A DNA stretch of 34,387 nt from Ignavibacteriales bacterium UBA6490. GTDB lineage: Bacteria; Bacteroidota; Ignavibacteria; Ignavibacteriales; Ignavibacteriaceae. Both the position numbers and the translations under genes were made by a program. Positions 6,868 through 15,249 of this stretch are shown one piece after another; position 1 is the stretch's first letter, and each line of letters begins with the position of its first letter. Location: positions 1 through 34,387 of the forward strand of contig DJMM01000017.1 in NCBI GenBank assembly GCA_002435365.1, read 5' to 3'. The notes under the pieces are model-generated. The model had not been told where the DNA came from, did not search any database, and saw only the letters and a list, made by a program, of their open reading frames with translations.

Positions 6868-8010
6868 CAATATCCCTGCCGCCACTGCACTGCCTATTAC
6901 TCCTGCAACGTTGGGGGCCATGGCATGCATAAGAAGATGATTTTTGGGATCATAACTTAAACCTACCATTTGCGATACTCTTGCACTGTCCGGTACTGCT
7001 GAAACACCGGCATTGCCGATAAGAGGATTAATTTTACTTCCTTCCCTCAGGAAAAGGTTTATTAATTTTACAAACAATACTCCACCGAACGTGGCGATAG
7101 TAAATGATACTGCACCAAGTGTGAATATACCTATCGACTTAGGGGTTAGAAAGGTAGTTGCCTGAGTTGAGGCTCCAACCGTTAATCCTATCAGGATGGT
7201 AACAATATCTATCAAAGGTTTTGATGCCGTATCGGATAACCGTTTTGTAACCCCGCTTTCTTTAAGTATGTTTCCAAAAAACAACATTCCTAGCAGCGGA
7301 AGGGCGCTCGGTGTAATAAAGGTAGTGAGTAAAAGTCCGATAATCGGGAATAAGATTTTTTCAAGCTTGGATACTGCTCTGGGCGGCTTCATTTTTATCC
7401 GCCGCTCCTTATCATTTGTAAGCAGACGCATAATGGGAGGCTGAATCACCGGAACCAGTGCCATATATGAATATGCAGAAACCGCAATTGCTCCGACCAG
7501 ATGGGGCGCCAGCTTTGAAGAAAGAAAAATTGCTGTGGGACCGTCAGCTCCGCCGATTATTCCGATTGAAGCTGCTTCAGCAAGATCGAATCCTAATGCA
7601 AGTGCGAATATATATGCTCCGAAAATACCAATTTGTGCAGCTGCTCCAATGAGTATAAGTCGTGGATTGGACAACAAAGTAGAAAAATCAGTCATTGCAC
7701 CAATGCCTAGGAATATAAGCGGAGGATAGATGCCCTTAATTACTCCAAAATAAAGATAGTTCAGCACACTTCCGGATTCATATATTCCTATCTGAAGATT
7801 TGCACCCTGCAGGAAAGGTACATTACCTACCAGGATTCCGAAACCAATGGGTATCAGAAGCATCGGCTCATACTCTTTTGCAATAGCCAGATAAATGAAA
7901 ATTATGCCTATTGCCAGCATAATGATGTGTCCCCATGTAATATTTAAAAATGCAGTATAAGTTAAAAACTGCTGAAAACCATGTGATACAAATTCCAGCG
8001 CCTCTTTCAT
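6850..8010 (-). CDS. mmdB: sodium-pumping decarboxylase, beta subunit
   Basis: This is the integral membrane subunit that decarboxylates carboxybiotin and exports sodium. The 386-residue protein has about ten hydrophobic helices and the family hallmarks IGGADGPTAIF, whose Asp is essential in oxaloacetate decarboxylase OadB, and the NPLIGNAGVSAVPDSARV segment near the C terminus. The start overlaps mmdC by 4 bases, implying coupled translation. Sequence alone cannot separate the beta subunits of oxaloacetate, glutaconyl-CoA and methylmalonyl-CoA decarboxylases. The mutase and epimerase upstream point to methylmalonyl-CoA. Its 3' end overlaps nagA by 18 bases, with no room for a separate terminator. 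Confidence 0.9.
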   Translation of the reverse strand: MKEALEFVSHGFQQFLTYTAFLNITWGHIIMLAIGIIFIYLAIAKEYEPMLLIPIGFGILVGNVPFLQGANLQIGIYESGSVLNYLYFGVIKGIYPPLIFLGIGAMTDFSTLLSNPRLILIGAAAQIGIFGAYIFALALGFDLAEAASIGIIGGADGPTAIFLSSKLAPHLVGAIAVSAYSYMALVPVIQPPIMRLLTNDKERRIKMKPPRAVSKLEKILFPIIGLLLTTFITPSALPLLGMLFFGNILKESGVTKRLSDTASKPLIDIVTILIGLTVGASTQATTFLTPKSIGIFTLGAVSFTIATFGGVLFVKLINLFLREGSKINPLIGNAGVSAVPDSARVSQMVGLSYDPKNHLLMHAMAPNVAGVIGSAVAAGILLSFFM

Positions 8011-8456
8011 TGATCCACTCCGATTATCACCAGCAGATCACCTTCAAGAACAGAATCTCCTGCACGTACTCTAACCTCCTTAACTATTCCTTCCTTGTCT
8101 GATTTTATATTGTTCTCCATCTTCATTGCTTCAAGAACCAGCAGCAGATCGCCGATTCTTATCCGATCACCTTCTCTTACTCTTACATCAAGTATTGTTC
8201 CCGGCAGGGGGGACTTAATAGTTCCTGTGCCTTTTGCTTCTGTAGGTTTTGATGTTTTTACTGTTGATTTATCGGATTCTGTGGAAGGTGAAATTACCGA
8301 CCTTACCAACTTTGGTGTTTTGGTCTGCTGAACTTTTGTCTCAATTTCAACCTTATAAACCGTACCATTAACCTCAACCTCTGCTATATTATCCTCAACA
8401 TTTACAACATCAACATCGTAATGCATTCCGCCGATATTAAATTTAAATTTTTTCAT
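8007..8456 (-). CDS. mmdC: biotin carrier subunit of methylmalonyl-CoA decarboxylase
   Basis: The 149-residue protein is a biotinyl carrier that shuttles the carboxyl group from the carboxyltransferase (MmdA) to the membrane subunit (MmdB). A biotinyl domain occupies about 78-148, with the biotin-accepting Lys112 in EAMKMEN. It is preceded by a flexible Thr/Lys/Pro/Ser-rich linker (about 44-76) and an N-terminal beta-rich segment. No biotin carboxylase is encoded nearby, which fits a decarboxylase rather than an ATP-dependent carboxylase. A GGAAAG ribosome site precedes the ATG. Confidence 0.92.
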   Translation of the reverse strand: MKKFKFNIGGMHYDVDVVNVEDNIAEVEVNGTVYKVEIETKVQQTKTPKLVRSVISPSTESDKSTVKTSKPTEAKGTGTIKSPLPGTILDVRVREGDRIRIGDLLLVLEAMKMENNIKSDKEGIVKEVRVRAGDSVLEGDLLVIIGVDQ

Positions 8457-8469
8457 AATGCTTTCCGGA

Positions 8470-8862
8470 TTACCTTGTATATTGTCTTAAACCGTAAATC
8501 TTTGAACTCCACGGAGAATATGTCCGTGCAGTTTTGTGGATAGTCAGAACAGCAGATTCCTTATCGTGCACTTCTCGGAAATAAATCGATAATGCAACAG
8601 CAATTGCTGCACTAACATCAGCATCAGTTTCAATTTCCTTTATCTCCTCCGCCGTCTTGCCTTTCTTTTGTAAATTTTTCTTTGTCCTGTAAAACAGAAG
8701 TCTGGATATATTGTAAAATGACAGGTAAAGAAGCGTAAGGGAAACAAATACTACTCCCATTCCGATGACACTTATTCCTATTCCGTAAGGATCAAGCTTA
8801 TGAATTACATCGGTAACCTTTGCAGAACCTGCCTGTTCGATCAGTAATAATAGTGCGTACAT
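8470..8862 (-). CDS. mmdD: OadG-family small membrane subunit of the decarboxylase
   Basis: This 130-residue protein has a single transmembrane helix at about 27-50 (GIGISVIGMGVVFVSLTLLY) and a cytosolic tail. The ending SPWSSKIYGLRQ is characteristic of OadG/MmdD subunits, which anchor and stabilise the carboxyltransferase on the membrane pump. It lies 7 bases downstream of mmdA and 13 bases upstream of mmdC. The order A-D-C-B is the one known from Veillonella, minus the small mmdE. Confidence 0.85.
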   Translation of the reverse strand: MYALLLLIEQAGSAKVTDVIHKLDPYGIGISVIGMGVVFVSLTLLYLSFYNISRLLFYRTKKNLQKKGKTAEEIKEIETDADVSAAIAVALSIYFREVHDKESAVLTIHKTARTYSPWSSKIYGLRQYTR

Positions 8863-8870
8863 AATCCCTC

Positions 8871-10427
8871 CTATAGCGGCAAGTTAGAATGTTTCTTCGG
8901 CGGATTAACGTCTTTCTTGGTTGCAAGCGACTGCAGTGCGCGTATTACCCTGAACCTGGTGTTTCTTGGCTCAATAATATCATCAATATAACCTAACCTT
9001 GCAGCCACATAAGGATTTGCAAATTTGTTTCTGTATTCCTCTTCTTTCTCTTTCAGGAATTCTGCTTTTAAAGTCTCATCGGTTATGGATTGCGCCTCCT
9101 TTGCGTGAATAATCTCAATTGCACCCCTGGGACCCATAACTGCAATTTCTGCGGTGGGCCAGGCATAATTTATATCGCCCCTGAGGTGTTTTGAGCTCAT
9201 CACGTCATAAGCTCCGCCGTAAGCTTTTCGCAATATTACCGTGATTTTTGGTATAGTGGCCTCTCCATATGCATAAAGCAGTTTAGCCCCATGCAGTATT
9301 ATTCCACCGTATTCCTGGGCAGTGCCGGGCAAAAATCCCGGAACATCGACCAATGTGATAATCGGAATATTAAAAGCATCGCAGAACCTTACAAATCTTG
9401 CAGCCTTCCTGGATGCGTTTATATCCAGAACCCCGGCCAGATAATTGGGCTGGTTTGCAACCATGCCGACCGACATTCCGTTCATTCTGGCAAATCCGAT
9501 GACAATGTTAGGTGCGAAGTTTCGCATCACCTCAAAAAATTCTCCGCTATCAACTATGGAATGTATAACATCTTTAATATCATAAGGCTTGTTGGGGTTT
9601 TGCGGAATTATTTCATTTAATAAATCATCCAGACGGTCAATCGGGTCGTCAGTTTCATTGTATGGAGGATCCTCGAGATTATTCTGGGGAAGGTAGCTCA
9701 GCAGTTTTCTTATCAGTAATATCCCTTCATTTTCGTCATCAGCAATAAAATGTGTGGCCCCCGATTTTGTGCCGTGTACAAACGCACCACCCAATTCTTC
9801 TTCTGTAACTGTTTCACCAGTAACGGTTTTTACAACTTTTGGACCGGTTATAAACATATAGCTTGTCTTCTTCGACATTATTGTAAAATCCGTAAGGGCA
9901 GGGGAATACACCGCTCCGCCTGCGCAGGGACCGAAGATTGCTGAAATCTGCGGCACCACTCCTGAGGCTAAAATGTTTCGCTGAAATATTTCCGCATAGC
10001 CACCCAGGCTTTTAACTCCCTCCTGAATTCGCGCTCCGCCACTGTCGTTAATGCCGACAATAGGTGCGCCCACTTTCATCGCCTTATCCATAACCTTACA
10101 AATCTTCTGAGCATACATTTCAGAAAGCGAGCCGCCGAATACTGTGAAATCCTGGGCAAAAACATAAACAAGCCTTCCGTCTATTGTTCCGTAGCCCGTT
10201 ACAACCCCGTCTGATAAAAATGACTGTTCATTGAGGCCAAAGTCGCTGCAGCGGTGGGTAACGAACATGTCGAATTCTTCAAAGCTGCCTTCATCAAGCA
10301 GAAGATTTATTCTTTCCCGCGCAGTATATTTTCCTTTTTTATGCTGGGAATCTATTCTCTTTTCTCCGCCTCCCAGCCTTGCCTTTTCACGGAGGCCGGT
10401 CAGCTCCTTTATTTTTTCTTGTAACAT
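8871..10427 (-). CDS. mmdA: methylmalonyl-CoA decarboxylase alpha subunit (carboxyltransferase)
   Basis: This cytosolic subunit transfers the carboxyl group of (S)-methylmalonyl-CoA to biotin on MmdC, releasing propionyl-CoA. The 518 residues match the family length. It has two crotonase-like halves, with oxyanion-hole glycines in NDSGGARIQEGV and GPCAGGAVYSPALTD in the N half and AYGGAYDVMSSKHLRGD in the C half. The same fold serves the beta chain of propionyl-CoA carboxylase. The decarboxylase assignment rests on the OadG and OadB-type genes directly downstream and the lack of a biotin carboxylase. It follows the epimerase gene by 24 bases. Confidence 0.92.
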   Translation of the reverse strand: MLQEKIKELTGLREKARLGGGEKRIDSQHKKGKYTARERINLLLDEGSFEEFDMFVTHRCSDFGLNEQSFLSDGVVTGYGTIDGRLVYVFAQDFTVFGGSLSEMYAQKICKVMDKAMKVGAPIVGINDSGGARIQEGVKSLGGYAEIFQRNILASGVVPQISAIFGPCAGGAVYSPALTDFTIMSKKTSYMFITGPKVVKTVTGETVTEEELGGAFVHGTKSGATHFIADDENEGILLIRKLLSYLPQNNLEDPPYNETDDPIDRLDDLLNEIIPQNPNKPYDIKDVIHSIVDSGEFFEVMRNFAPNIVIGFARMNGMSVGMVANQPNYLAGVLDINASRKAARFVRFCDAFNIPIITLVDVPGFLPGTAQEYGGIILHGAKLLYAYGEATIPKITVILRKAYGGAYDVMSSKHLRGDINYAWPTAEIAVMGPRGAIEIIHAKEAQSITDETLKAEFLKEKEEEYRNKFANPYVAARLGYIDDIIEPRNTRFRVIRALQSLATKKDVNPPKKHSNLPL

Positions 10428-10451
10428 TGTTTTCTCTTTTGATAGGTTTCC

Positions 10452-10871
10452 TTAACTATGCGTCTGGTCAGGATGCTCGCATAATTCAGTTAAAACTCCA
10501 TAAGTGGACCTGGGATGAAGAAATGCAATGTTCAGTCCCTCAGCTCCCCCTCTGGGCTCTTTATCAATAAGCTGAATTCCTTTTTGATGCAATTCATCCA
10601 GGTTTTTTTGCAGATCGTCTACAGCATAGGCAATATGGTGGATTCCTTCCCCCTTTTTGCCGATAAATTTTGCGATCGGACCTTCGGGGTCGGTTGATTC
10701 AAGAAGTTCAATTTTAGTTAGTCCCACTAAAAAAAATGCCGTCCTAACTTTCTGGTCCTTTACCTCTTCAATATTATAACATTGCAGACCCAGAACTTCT
10801 TCATAAAATTTTATTGATTCATCCAGATTCTTAACGGCTATTCCAATATGTTCTATATGCGATAATTTCAT
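10452..10871 (-). CDS. mce: methylmalonyl-CoA epimerase
   Basis: Mce interconverts the (R) and (S) forms of methylmalonyl-CoA and so links the mutase to the decarboxylase. The 139-residue protein is a vicinal-oxygen-chelate fold made of two beta-alpha-beta-beta-beta modules. Probable metal ligands are His8 (EHIGIAV), Glu55, His79 (GIHHIAY) and Glu129 (LTELCE). An AAAGGA ribosome site precedes the ATG. It sits 17 bases after the mutase and 24 before mmdA in the same direction, clearly one operon. Confidence 0.93.
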   Translation of the reverse strand: MKLSHIEHIGIAVKNLDESIKFYEEVLGLQCYNIEEVKDQKVRTAFFLVGLTKIELLESTDPEGPIAKFIGKKGEGIHHIAYAVDDLQKNLDELHQKGIQLIDKEPRGGAEGLNIAFLHPRSTYGVLTELCEHPDQTHS

Positions 10872-10888
10872 CTCATTTTCCTTTTTGA

Positions 10889-12565
10889 TTAAAAGACAAC
10901 GTGCTCCTTGTATTCACCGAATACCTCACGCATCGCGTTGCAGATTTCCCCAACGCTGGCATAGCTGCTTACAGCATCTATAATAAACGGCATAAGGTTG
11001 TCCTCACCTCCGGCAGCATTTTTTAAGGCGGAGAGTTTTGCGTTTACTGTATCATTGCTTCTTTCAGCTTTTATTTTCTTTAGAAATTTTACCTGTTCCT
11101 CCTGGACTTTCATATCTATCCTCAGGAGTTCTTTTTCTTCATCTTCAGAAATTATAAATTTATTAACGCCCACTACAATTCTTTTATCGGCTTCAAGCTC
11201 TTTTTCAAAACGGTAGGCCGCGTTCTGAATTTCTGTCTGTACGAAGCCTTTCTCAATTGAGGCTACCATTCCTCCCAGCGAATCGATTTTTAAAATATAA
11301 TCCTCTGCTTCCTTCTCAATCCTGTCTGTCATTGCCTCAACATAATATGAGCCGGCCAGGGGATCAATTGTATTGGTTACGCCGCTCTCATAGGCGACTA
11401 CCTGCTGGGTTCTTAAAGCAATTCTTACGGATTCTTCGGTGGGAAGTGCAAGCGCTTCATCGCGGGAATTAGTATGCAGGCTTTGCGTACCTCCCAGTAC
11501 CGCAGCAAGAGTTTGAATGGTTACACGGATAATATTGTTGTCAACCTGCTGGGCAGTTAGAGTGGAACCGGCCGTTTGTGTATGAAAACGAAGCATCATC
11601 GATCGGGGATCTTTTGCACCGAAGCGTTCTTTCATAATGCGCGCCCATAATCTTCTTGACGCCCTGTATTTTGCAACCTCTTCAAGAAGGTCATTATGGG
11701 CATTAAAGAAGAAGGAGAGTCGTTTTGCAAAATCATCGATATTCAGTCCCGCTTTAATTGCAGCCTCAACATAAGCGATGCCGTCAGCAAGTGTAAAACC
11801 GACCTCCTGTGCAGCGGTTGAACCGGCTTCTCTTATATGATAACCTGAAATTGAAATCGTGTTCCATTTTGGCACTTCGCGTGCGCAGTATTCAAAAATA
11901 TTTGTTATAAGACGCATGGATGGTTTCGGGGGATAAATATAAGTGCCGCGTGCAATATATTCCTTCAGGATGTCATTCTGTATAGTTCCACTGATCTGAT
12001 CCTTTTTTATGCCCTGTTTTTGAGCAACAGCAATGTAAAGCGCTAAAAGTACTCCCGCGGGGGCATTGATAGTCATTGATGTAGAAACCTTATCCAGGGG
12101 AATATTATTGAATAATATTTCCATATCCGCAAGCGTATCGATTGCAACTCCGACCTTTCCAACTTCGCCGTAAGCAATGGGATCATCGCTGTCGTAGCCA
12201 ATTTGTGTGGGAAGATCGAATGCAACGGATAAACCGGACTGACCCTGATCCAGAAGATAGCGGTACCGTTCGTTCGATTCTTTGGCGGTACCAAACCCGG
12301 CGTACTGTCTCATCGTCCATAATTTTCCCCTGTACATGGTAGGCTGAATACCTCGGGTGAAAGGGTATTCTCCCGGAAAACCTGTCTTTTCTAAATATTT
12401 TTCTTCATTACATTCTTCGGGATAGTAAACCGGATCCACCGGAGTAAATGAAGCGGTAGTGAACTCTTCCTCCCGTTCCGGGTTTTTAGCAGCGGATTTT
12501 CTATATACCTGTTCATTCCATCGATGGAAGGATCCTCTTATATTTTTAAGCTCGGAATCTTTCAC
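10889..12565 (-). CDS. mcmA: methylmalonyl-CoA mutase, catalytic (large) subunit without B12 domain
   Basis: This is the catalytic barrel of an adenosylcobalamin-dependent mutase that converts succinyl-CoA to (R)-methylmalonyl-CoA. It is 558 residues long and ends at FGEYKEHVVF, so it lacks the C-terminal cobalamin-binding domain (DxHxxG motif) of single-chain mutases. This is the split architecture in which a ~140-residue B12-binding protein is encoded separately, and that gene is not in this window. Tyr78 in TMYR, Arg218 in PSMRL and His243 in SGYH correspond to substrate-binding and catalytic residues of true methylmalonyl-CoA mutases. The start is GTG at 12563-12565 with an AGGAG site 8 bases upstream. 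It is the first gene of the operon. Confidence 0.92.
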   Translation of the reverse strand: MKDSELKNIRGSFHRWNEQVYRKSAAKNPEREEEFTTASFTPVDPVYYPEECNEEKYLEKTGFPGEYPFTRGIQPTMYRGKLWTMRQYAGFGTAKESNERYRYLLDQGQSGLSVAFDLPTQIGYDSDDPIAYGEVGKVGVAIDTLADMEILFNNIPLDKVSTSMTINAPAGVLLALYIAVAQKQGIKKDQISGTIQNDILKEYIARGTYIYPPKPSMRLITNIFEYCAREVPKWNTISISGYHIREAGSTAAQEVGFTLADGIAYVEAAIKAGLNIDDFAKRLSFFFNAHNDLLEEVAKYRASRRLWARIMKERFGAKDPRSMMLRFHTQTAGSTLTAQQVDNNIIRVTIQTLAAVLGGTQSLHTNSRDEALALPTEESVRIALRTQQVVAYESGVTNTIDPLAGSYYVEAMTDRIEKEAEDYILKIDSLGGMVASIEKGFVQTEIQNAAYRFEKELEADKRIVVGVNKFIISEDEEKELLRIDMKVQEEQVKFLKKIKAERSNDTVNAKLSALKNAAGGEDNLMPFIIDAVSSYASVGEICNAMREVFGEYKEHVVF

Positions 12566-12652
12566 GTTAAATTCTCCTGAATTTCTTTAATATAATTTCG
12601 GGGGACATAGCTGAATATAAGAAAACAGATGGGTAAATGGGAAGAGTATTCT

Positions 12653-12685
12653 CAAAATTATGTTTCAAAACAAAATGCATTTCAA
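12653..12685 (-). promoter_or_regulatory. candidate promoter of the mcmA-mmdB operon
   Basis: On the minus strand TTG (12683-12685), 22 bases, then TAATTTTG (12653-12660), which fits TAnnTTTG. The spacer is 2 bases longer than at the other promoters. The leader to the GTG start would be about 80 bases. Confidence 0.35.
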
Positions 12686-13072
12686 TTCTGTTCATTCATC
12701 AAAATGCCGGACTCAATTCATATATTTCATAATTATAAACTGTCAACAACAAAGATTGACAGCGCCCCTTTTATTCAAAGTTGATGCCATGCAGCGGGCG
12801 GTTAAAAATTATGTTTAACGGTTCCTAACTTATACGTATTATTTGAATAAAGCATTTTAGAGAAATATGGTTCTCTAATATGAGAGATAGTTGTTAAAAA
12901 TGAAATAATTAATACTTTATTTTTCTGACAGCTGTTAATATGATTTATTCAATTCAGAAACTGATCAAATAATTCATAACCAGCAATGAATTTAAATCCT
13001 TAGCCATAACTTCCCGTCATTAAAATCTTTCATTTTTAATGAATCCGGTTAAGGGGATCTTGGGCAGCAGAA

Positions 13073-13138
13073 CCGGGTCTATCCCGGGTCTGATCTGATT
13101 CTAACCTGATTCTAACCCGATTCTGATCTGATTTTTTC
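13073..13138. repeat. 11-base-period tandem repeat, array 1
   Basis: Six consecutive 11-base units fill 13073-13138 without a gap. Units 3 and 4 (13095-13116) are identical, CTGATTCTAAC. Units 1 and 2 begin CCGGGTC, unit 5 is CCGATTCTGAT and unit 6 decays into a T-run. After the array, GAATCCGGGAT (13167-13177) resembles an inverted unit and includes the reverse complement of ATCCCGG (13081-13087). A related array lies at 30273-30321. The function is unknown. The array lies about 120 bases before the gatE promoter. Confidence 0.8.
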
Positions 13139-13255
13139 CACATTTGATACACATTAGATCGGCTTCGAATCCGGGATAAAAAGAGGGGGAGTTCTCAAGG
13201 GCACTTCTAACATTTTAATAATGCCTGAAATCAGAATTTACCTGCACTCCGGTAA

Positions 13256-13286
13256 TTGATTCTTACAGGTCAGGTAAGTAAGTTTC
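13256..13286 (+). promoter_or_regulatory. promoter of gatE-gatD
   Basis: TTG (13256-13258), exactly 20 bases, then TAAGTTTC (13279-13286), one base off the TAnnTTTG consensus. This gives a leader of about 55 bases. A Bacteroidota-type promoter in front of an archaeal-type gene pair suggests it is expressed and settled in this genome. Confidence 0.45.
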
Positions 13287-13346
13287 CATTATGGATATAT
13301 TAAATTATTTCAAGAAAACTTCATTATTCCTTCCTGCGATTTAATT

Positions 13347-15248
13347 ATGCCTGAATTTACATTTAAGCCCTTTAACGAAATGACCGATGAGGATTACGCA
13401 CTGGTTGGATTTAAATCCGGTCTGGAGGTGCATCAGCAGCTTTTCACTGAAAAAAAACTTTTCTGCAGATGTCCTGCCGGTAAATACAGCACTCACTATG
13501 ATGCCGAAATACTGCGGCATATGCGTCCCACACTTTCAGAACTCGGTGAATATGATGGTACTGCTTTGATGGAATTTAAGACAAAAAAGAATATCATATA
13601 CAGGATCCACCGCGAAACTGTTTGTACATATGAGATGGACGATACTCCCCCGTTTTTAATCAATGAAGATGCCCTTGATATCGCACTGGAAATCGGTCTT
13701 CTTTACGGCTGTAAAACCGTTGATGAAATTCATATTGCACGAAAGCAGTATCTGGACGGAAGTATTCCTACAGGATTTCAGAGAACTTCGATAATTGCAC
13801 TGGACGGAAAAATTCCATACAAAGGAAGGGAAATTGAAATAATACAGCTTTCTCTGGAAGAGGACAGCTGCCGCGAAGTAAGCGATTATGGACATGAGAG
13901 GGTTTATTTAACTGACAGACTTGGAATGCCGCTGATCGAAACTGTTACCGGTCCCGATATGCTCACTCCGAACGAGGTTGCCGATGTAGGGCAGATTTTA
14001 AGGAAGCTTGTAAAAAGCACCGGAAAAGTAAGAACCGGAATAGGTTCTGCCCGCCAGGATGTAAATGTTAGTGTAACCGGCGGAACCAGGATTGAAATAA
14101 AGGGGGTTCCTAAAATTATTAACATCCCGCTGCTGACATATAACGAAGCAATGCGGCAGTGGAATTTGCTAAGATTGCGGGAAGAATTGCATAACCGCGG
14201 TATAACTCCCGATAAATTCGAAGCCCGCTATGAGGATATAACAAAACTTATAAAAAAGACTCACTATCACCCGATAAAGGATGCCATTTCCAGGGGATTT
14301 GTTGTTAAATGTGTACTGCTAAAAGGATTCAGGGAGCTGCTGAACTGGAAAACCCAGACAGATACTTATTTTTCAAGGGAGATTGCTGACAGGTTAAGGG
14401 TAATCGCCTGTCTTACCACTATTCCAAATATCGTTCATTCGGATGCACGAGGCGAAACAATTTCATCTTCCGACTGGCTTAAGATAAAGAAATCAGTGAA
14501 TGCCGCAGATGATGATTGCCTTGTTATAACATGGGGTACCCCTGTAGATTCCGAAACTGCAGCCAAAGAAATAATTATTAGGGCCAGGGAAGCCACCATA
14601 GGTGTTCCCTCAGAGACCCGCCAGGCTTTAAGGGATGGCACCAATGGTTTTGAAAGAATTCTTCCCGGGCCGGACAGGATGTATCCTGATACGGATCTTC
14701 CTCCGAAAAAAATTCCCGCAGAAAGAATCGAAAATACCAGACTGAATCTTGCCGAACCATTCTGGGAAAAGGAAAACCGGTATAAAAATCTTAATATCCC
14801 GGAAGATATTATAAGCGAACTGTCCGTTTCACCATTTGCTGATTTATTCGATAAGTTAATACAAAAAGGAATTGCGCCGGTACCGGCTGCAATTGCTTTA
14901 ATACAATATCCTAAAAACCTGAGGCGAAAAGGATATGATGTATCTCAATTAAGCGGAGAAGTGTTCGTAAAAATATTTGAAGGACTTATCGGAGGAGAAA
15001 TTCTGAGAGAAGCGGTTTTTTATATTCTAAAAAATTATCTTGAAACCGGGAATCTTGAGCTTATAAAGCCGGCCTGCCCAACGGTAATAAATGAAATTAT
15101 CAAAAAGGAAACGGATGAAATAGGAAGTACAAAGCTTTATAATCCAAAAAACAGGAATATCGTCTTAATGAATAATGTTATGACTCATTTAAGGGGCAGG
15201 GCCGAAGGAAAAATTATTGCTGATTTAATTGGCCTGGAGAGGAATTAA
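13347..15248 (+). CDS. gatE: Glu-tRNA(Gln) amidotransferase subunit E (archaeal type)
   Basis: GatE binds mischarged Glu-tRNA(Gln), phosphorylates the glutamate and, using ammonia from GatD, forms Gln-tRNA(Gln). The 633-residue length fits GatE and not the ~480-residue bacterial GatB. The N-terminal catalytic core has GFKSGLEVHQQL (21-32) and CRCP (40-43), later GSARQDVNVSV, where the GatB/GatE family binds Mg and ATP. The middle (about 290-410) holds the extra segment that in GatE is an AspRS-like insertion domain absent from GatB, and the C-terminal part (about 490-633) is the helical/YqeY-like tRNA-binding tail. The initiating ATG has no Shine-Dalgarno. gatD begins one base after the stop, so the two subunits are co-translated. 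GatDE is described as an archaeal enzyme, so its presence among bacterial genes suggests horizontal transfer. Confidence 0.93.
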   Translation: MPEFTFKPFNEMTDEDYALVGFKSGLEVHQQLFTEKKLFCRCPAGKYSTHYDAEILRHMRPTLSELGEYDGTALMEFKTKKNIIYRIHRETVCTYEMDDTPPFLINEDALDIALEIGLLYGCKTVDEIHIARKQYLDGSIPTGFQRTSIIALDGKIPYKGREIEIIQLSLEEDSCREVSDYGHERVYLTDRLGMPLIETVTGPDMLTPNEVADVGQILRKLVKSTGKVRTGIGSARQDVNVSVTGGTRIEIKGVPKIINIPLLTYNEAMRQWNLLRLREELHNRGITPDKFEARYEDITKLIKKTHYHPIKDAISRGFVVKCVLLKGFRELLNWKTQTDTYFSREIADRLRVIACLTTIPNIVHSDARGETISSSDWLKIKKSVNAADDDCLVITWGTPVDSETAAKEIIIRAREATIGVPSETRQALRDGTNGFERILPGPDRMYPDTDLPPKKIPAERIENTRLNLAEPFWEKENRYKNLNIPEDIISELSVSPFADLFDKLIQKGIAPVPAAIALIQYPKNLRRKGYDVSQLSGEVFVKIFEGLIGGEILREAVFYILKNYLETGNLELIKPACPTVINEIIKKETDEIGSTKLYNPKNRNIVLMNNVMTHLRGRAEGKIIADLIGLERN

Positions 15249-15249
15249 T

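Larger units (their letters stand above)
12566..13346. other. 781-bp non-coding region between mcmA and gatE
   Basis: No open frame here looks like a protein. The region separates two divergent operons. It holds a candidate promoter for mcmA (12653-12685), two small hairpins (12857-12878, an 8-bp stem with a 6-base loop; 13017-13042, a 9-bp stem without a T-tract), an 11-base-period tandem array (13073-13138) and a promoter for gatE (13256-13286). I looked for a cobalamin riboswitch ahead of the B12-dependent mutase and did not recognise one. Confidence 0.6.

Noticed and set aside
8871..10427. Propionyl-CoA carboxylase beta subunit
   Set aside because: The protein fold is shared, but there is no biotin carboxylase and the next genes are sodium-pump membrane subunits, so the decarboxylase reading is preferred.
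12566..13072. Cobalamin riboswitch controlling the mutase operon
   Set aside because: The B12-dependent mutase made this likely, but I could not find a B12-box-like sequence or the expected GC-rich fold on the minus strand.
13073..13138. CRISPR array
   Set aside because: The units are 11 bases with no spacers and no cas genes are nearby.
15229..15249. TTG start for gatD seven codons upstream
   Set aside because: It lies within gatE with no suitable ribosome site, whereas the ATG at 15250 has GGAGAGGA 6 bases upstream.
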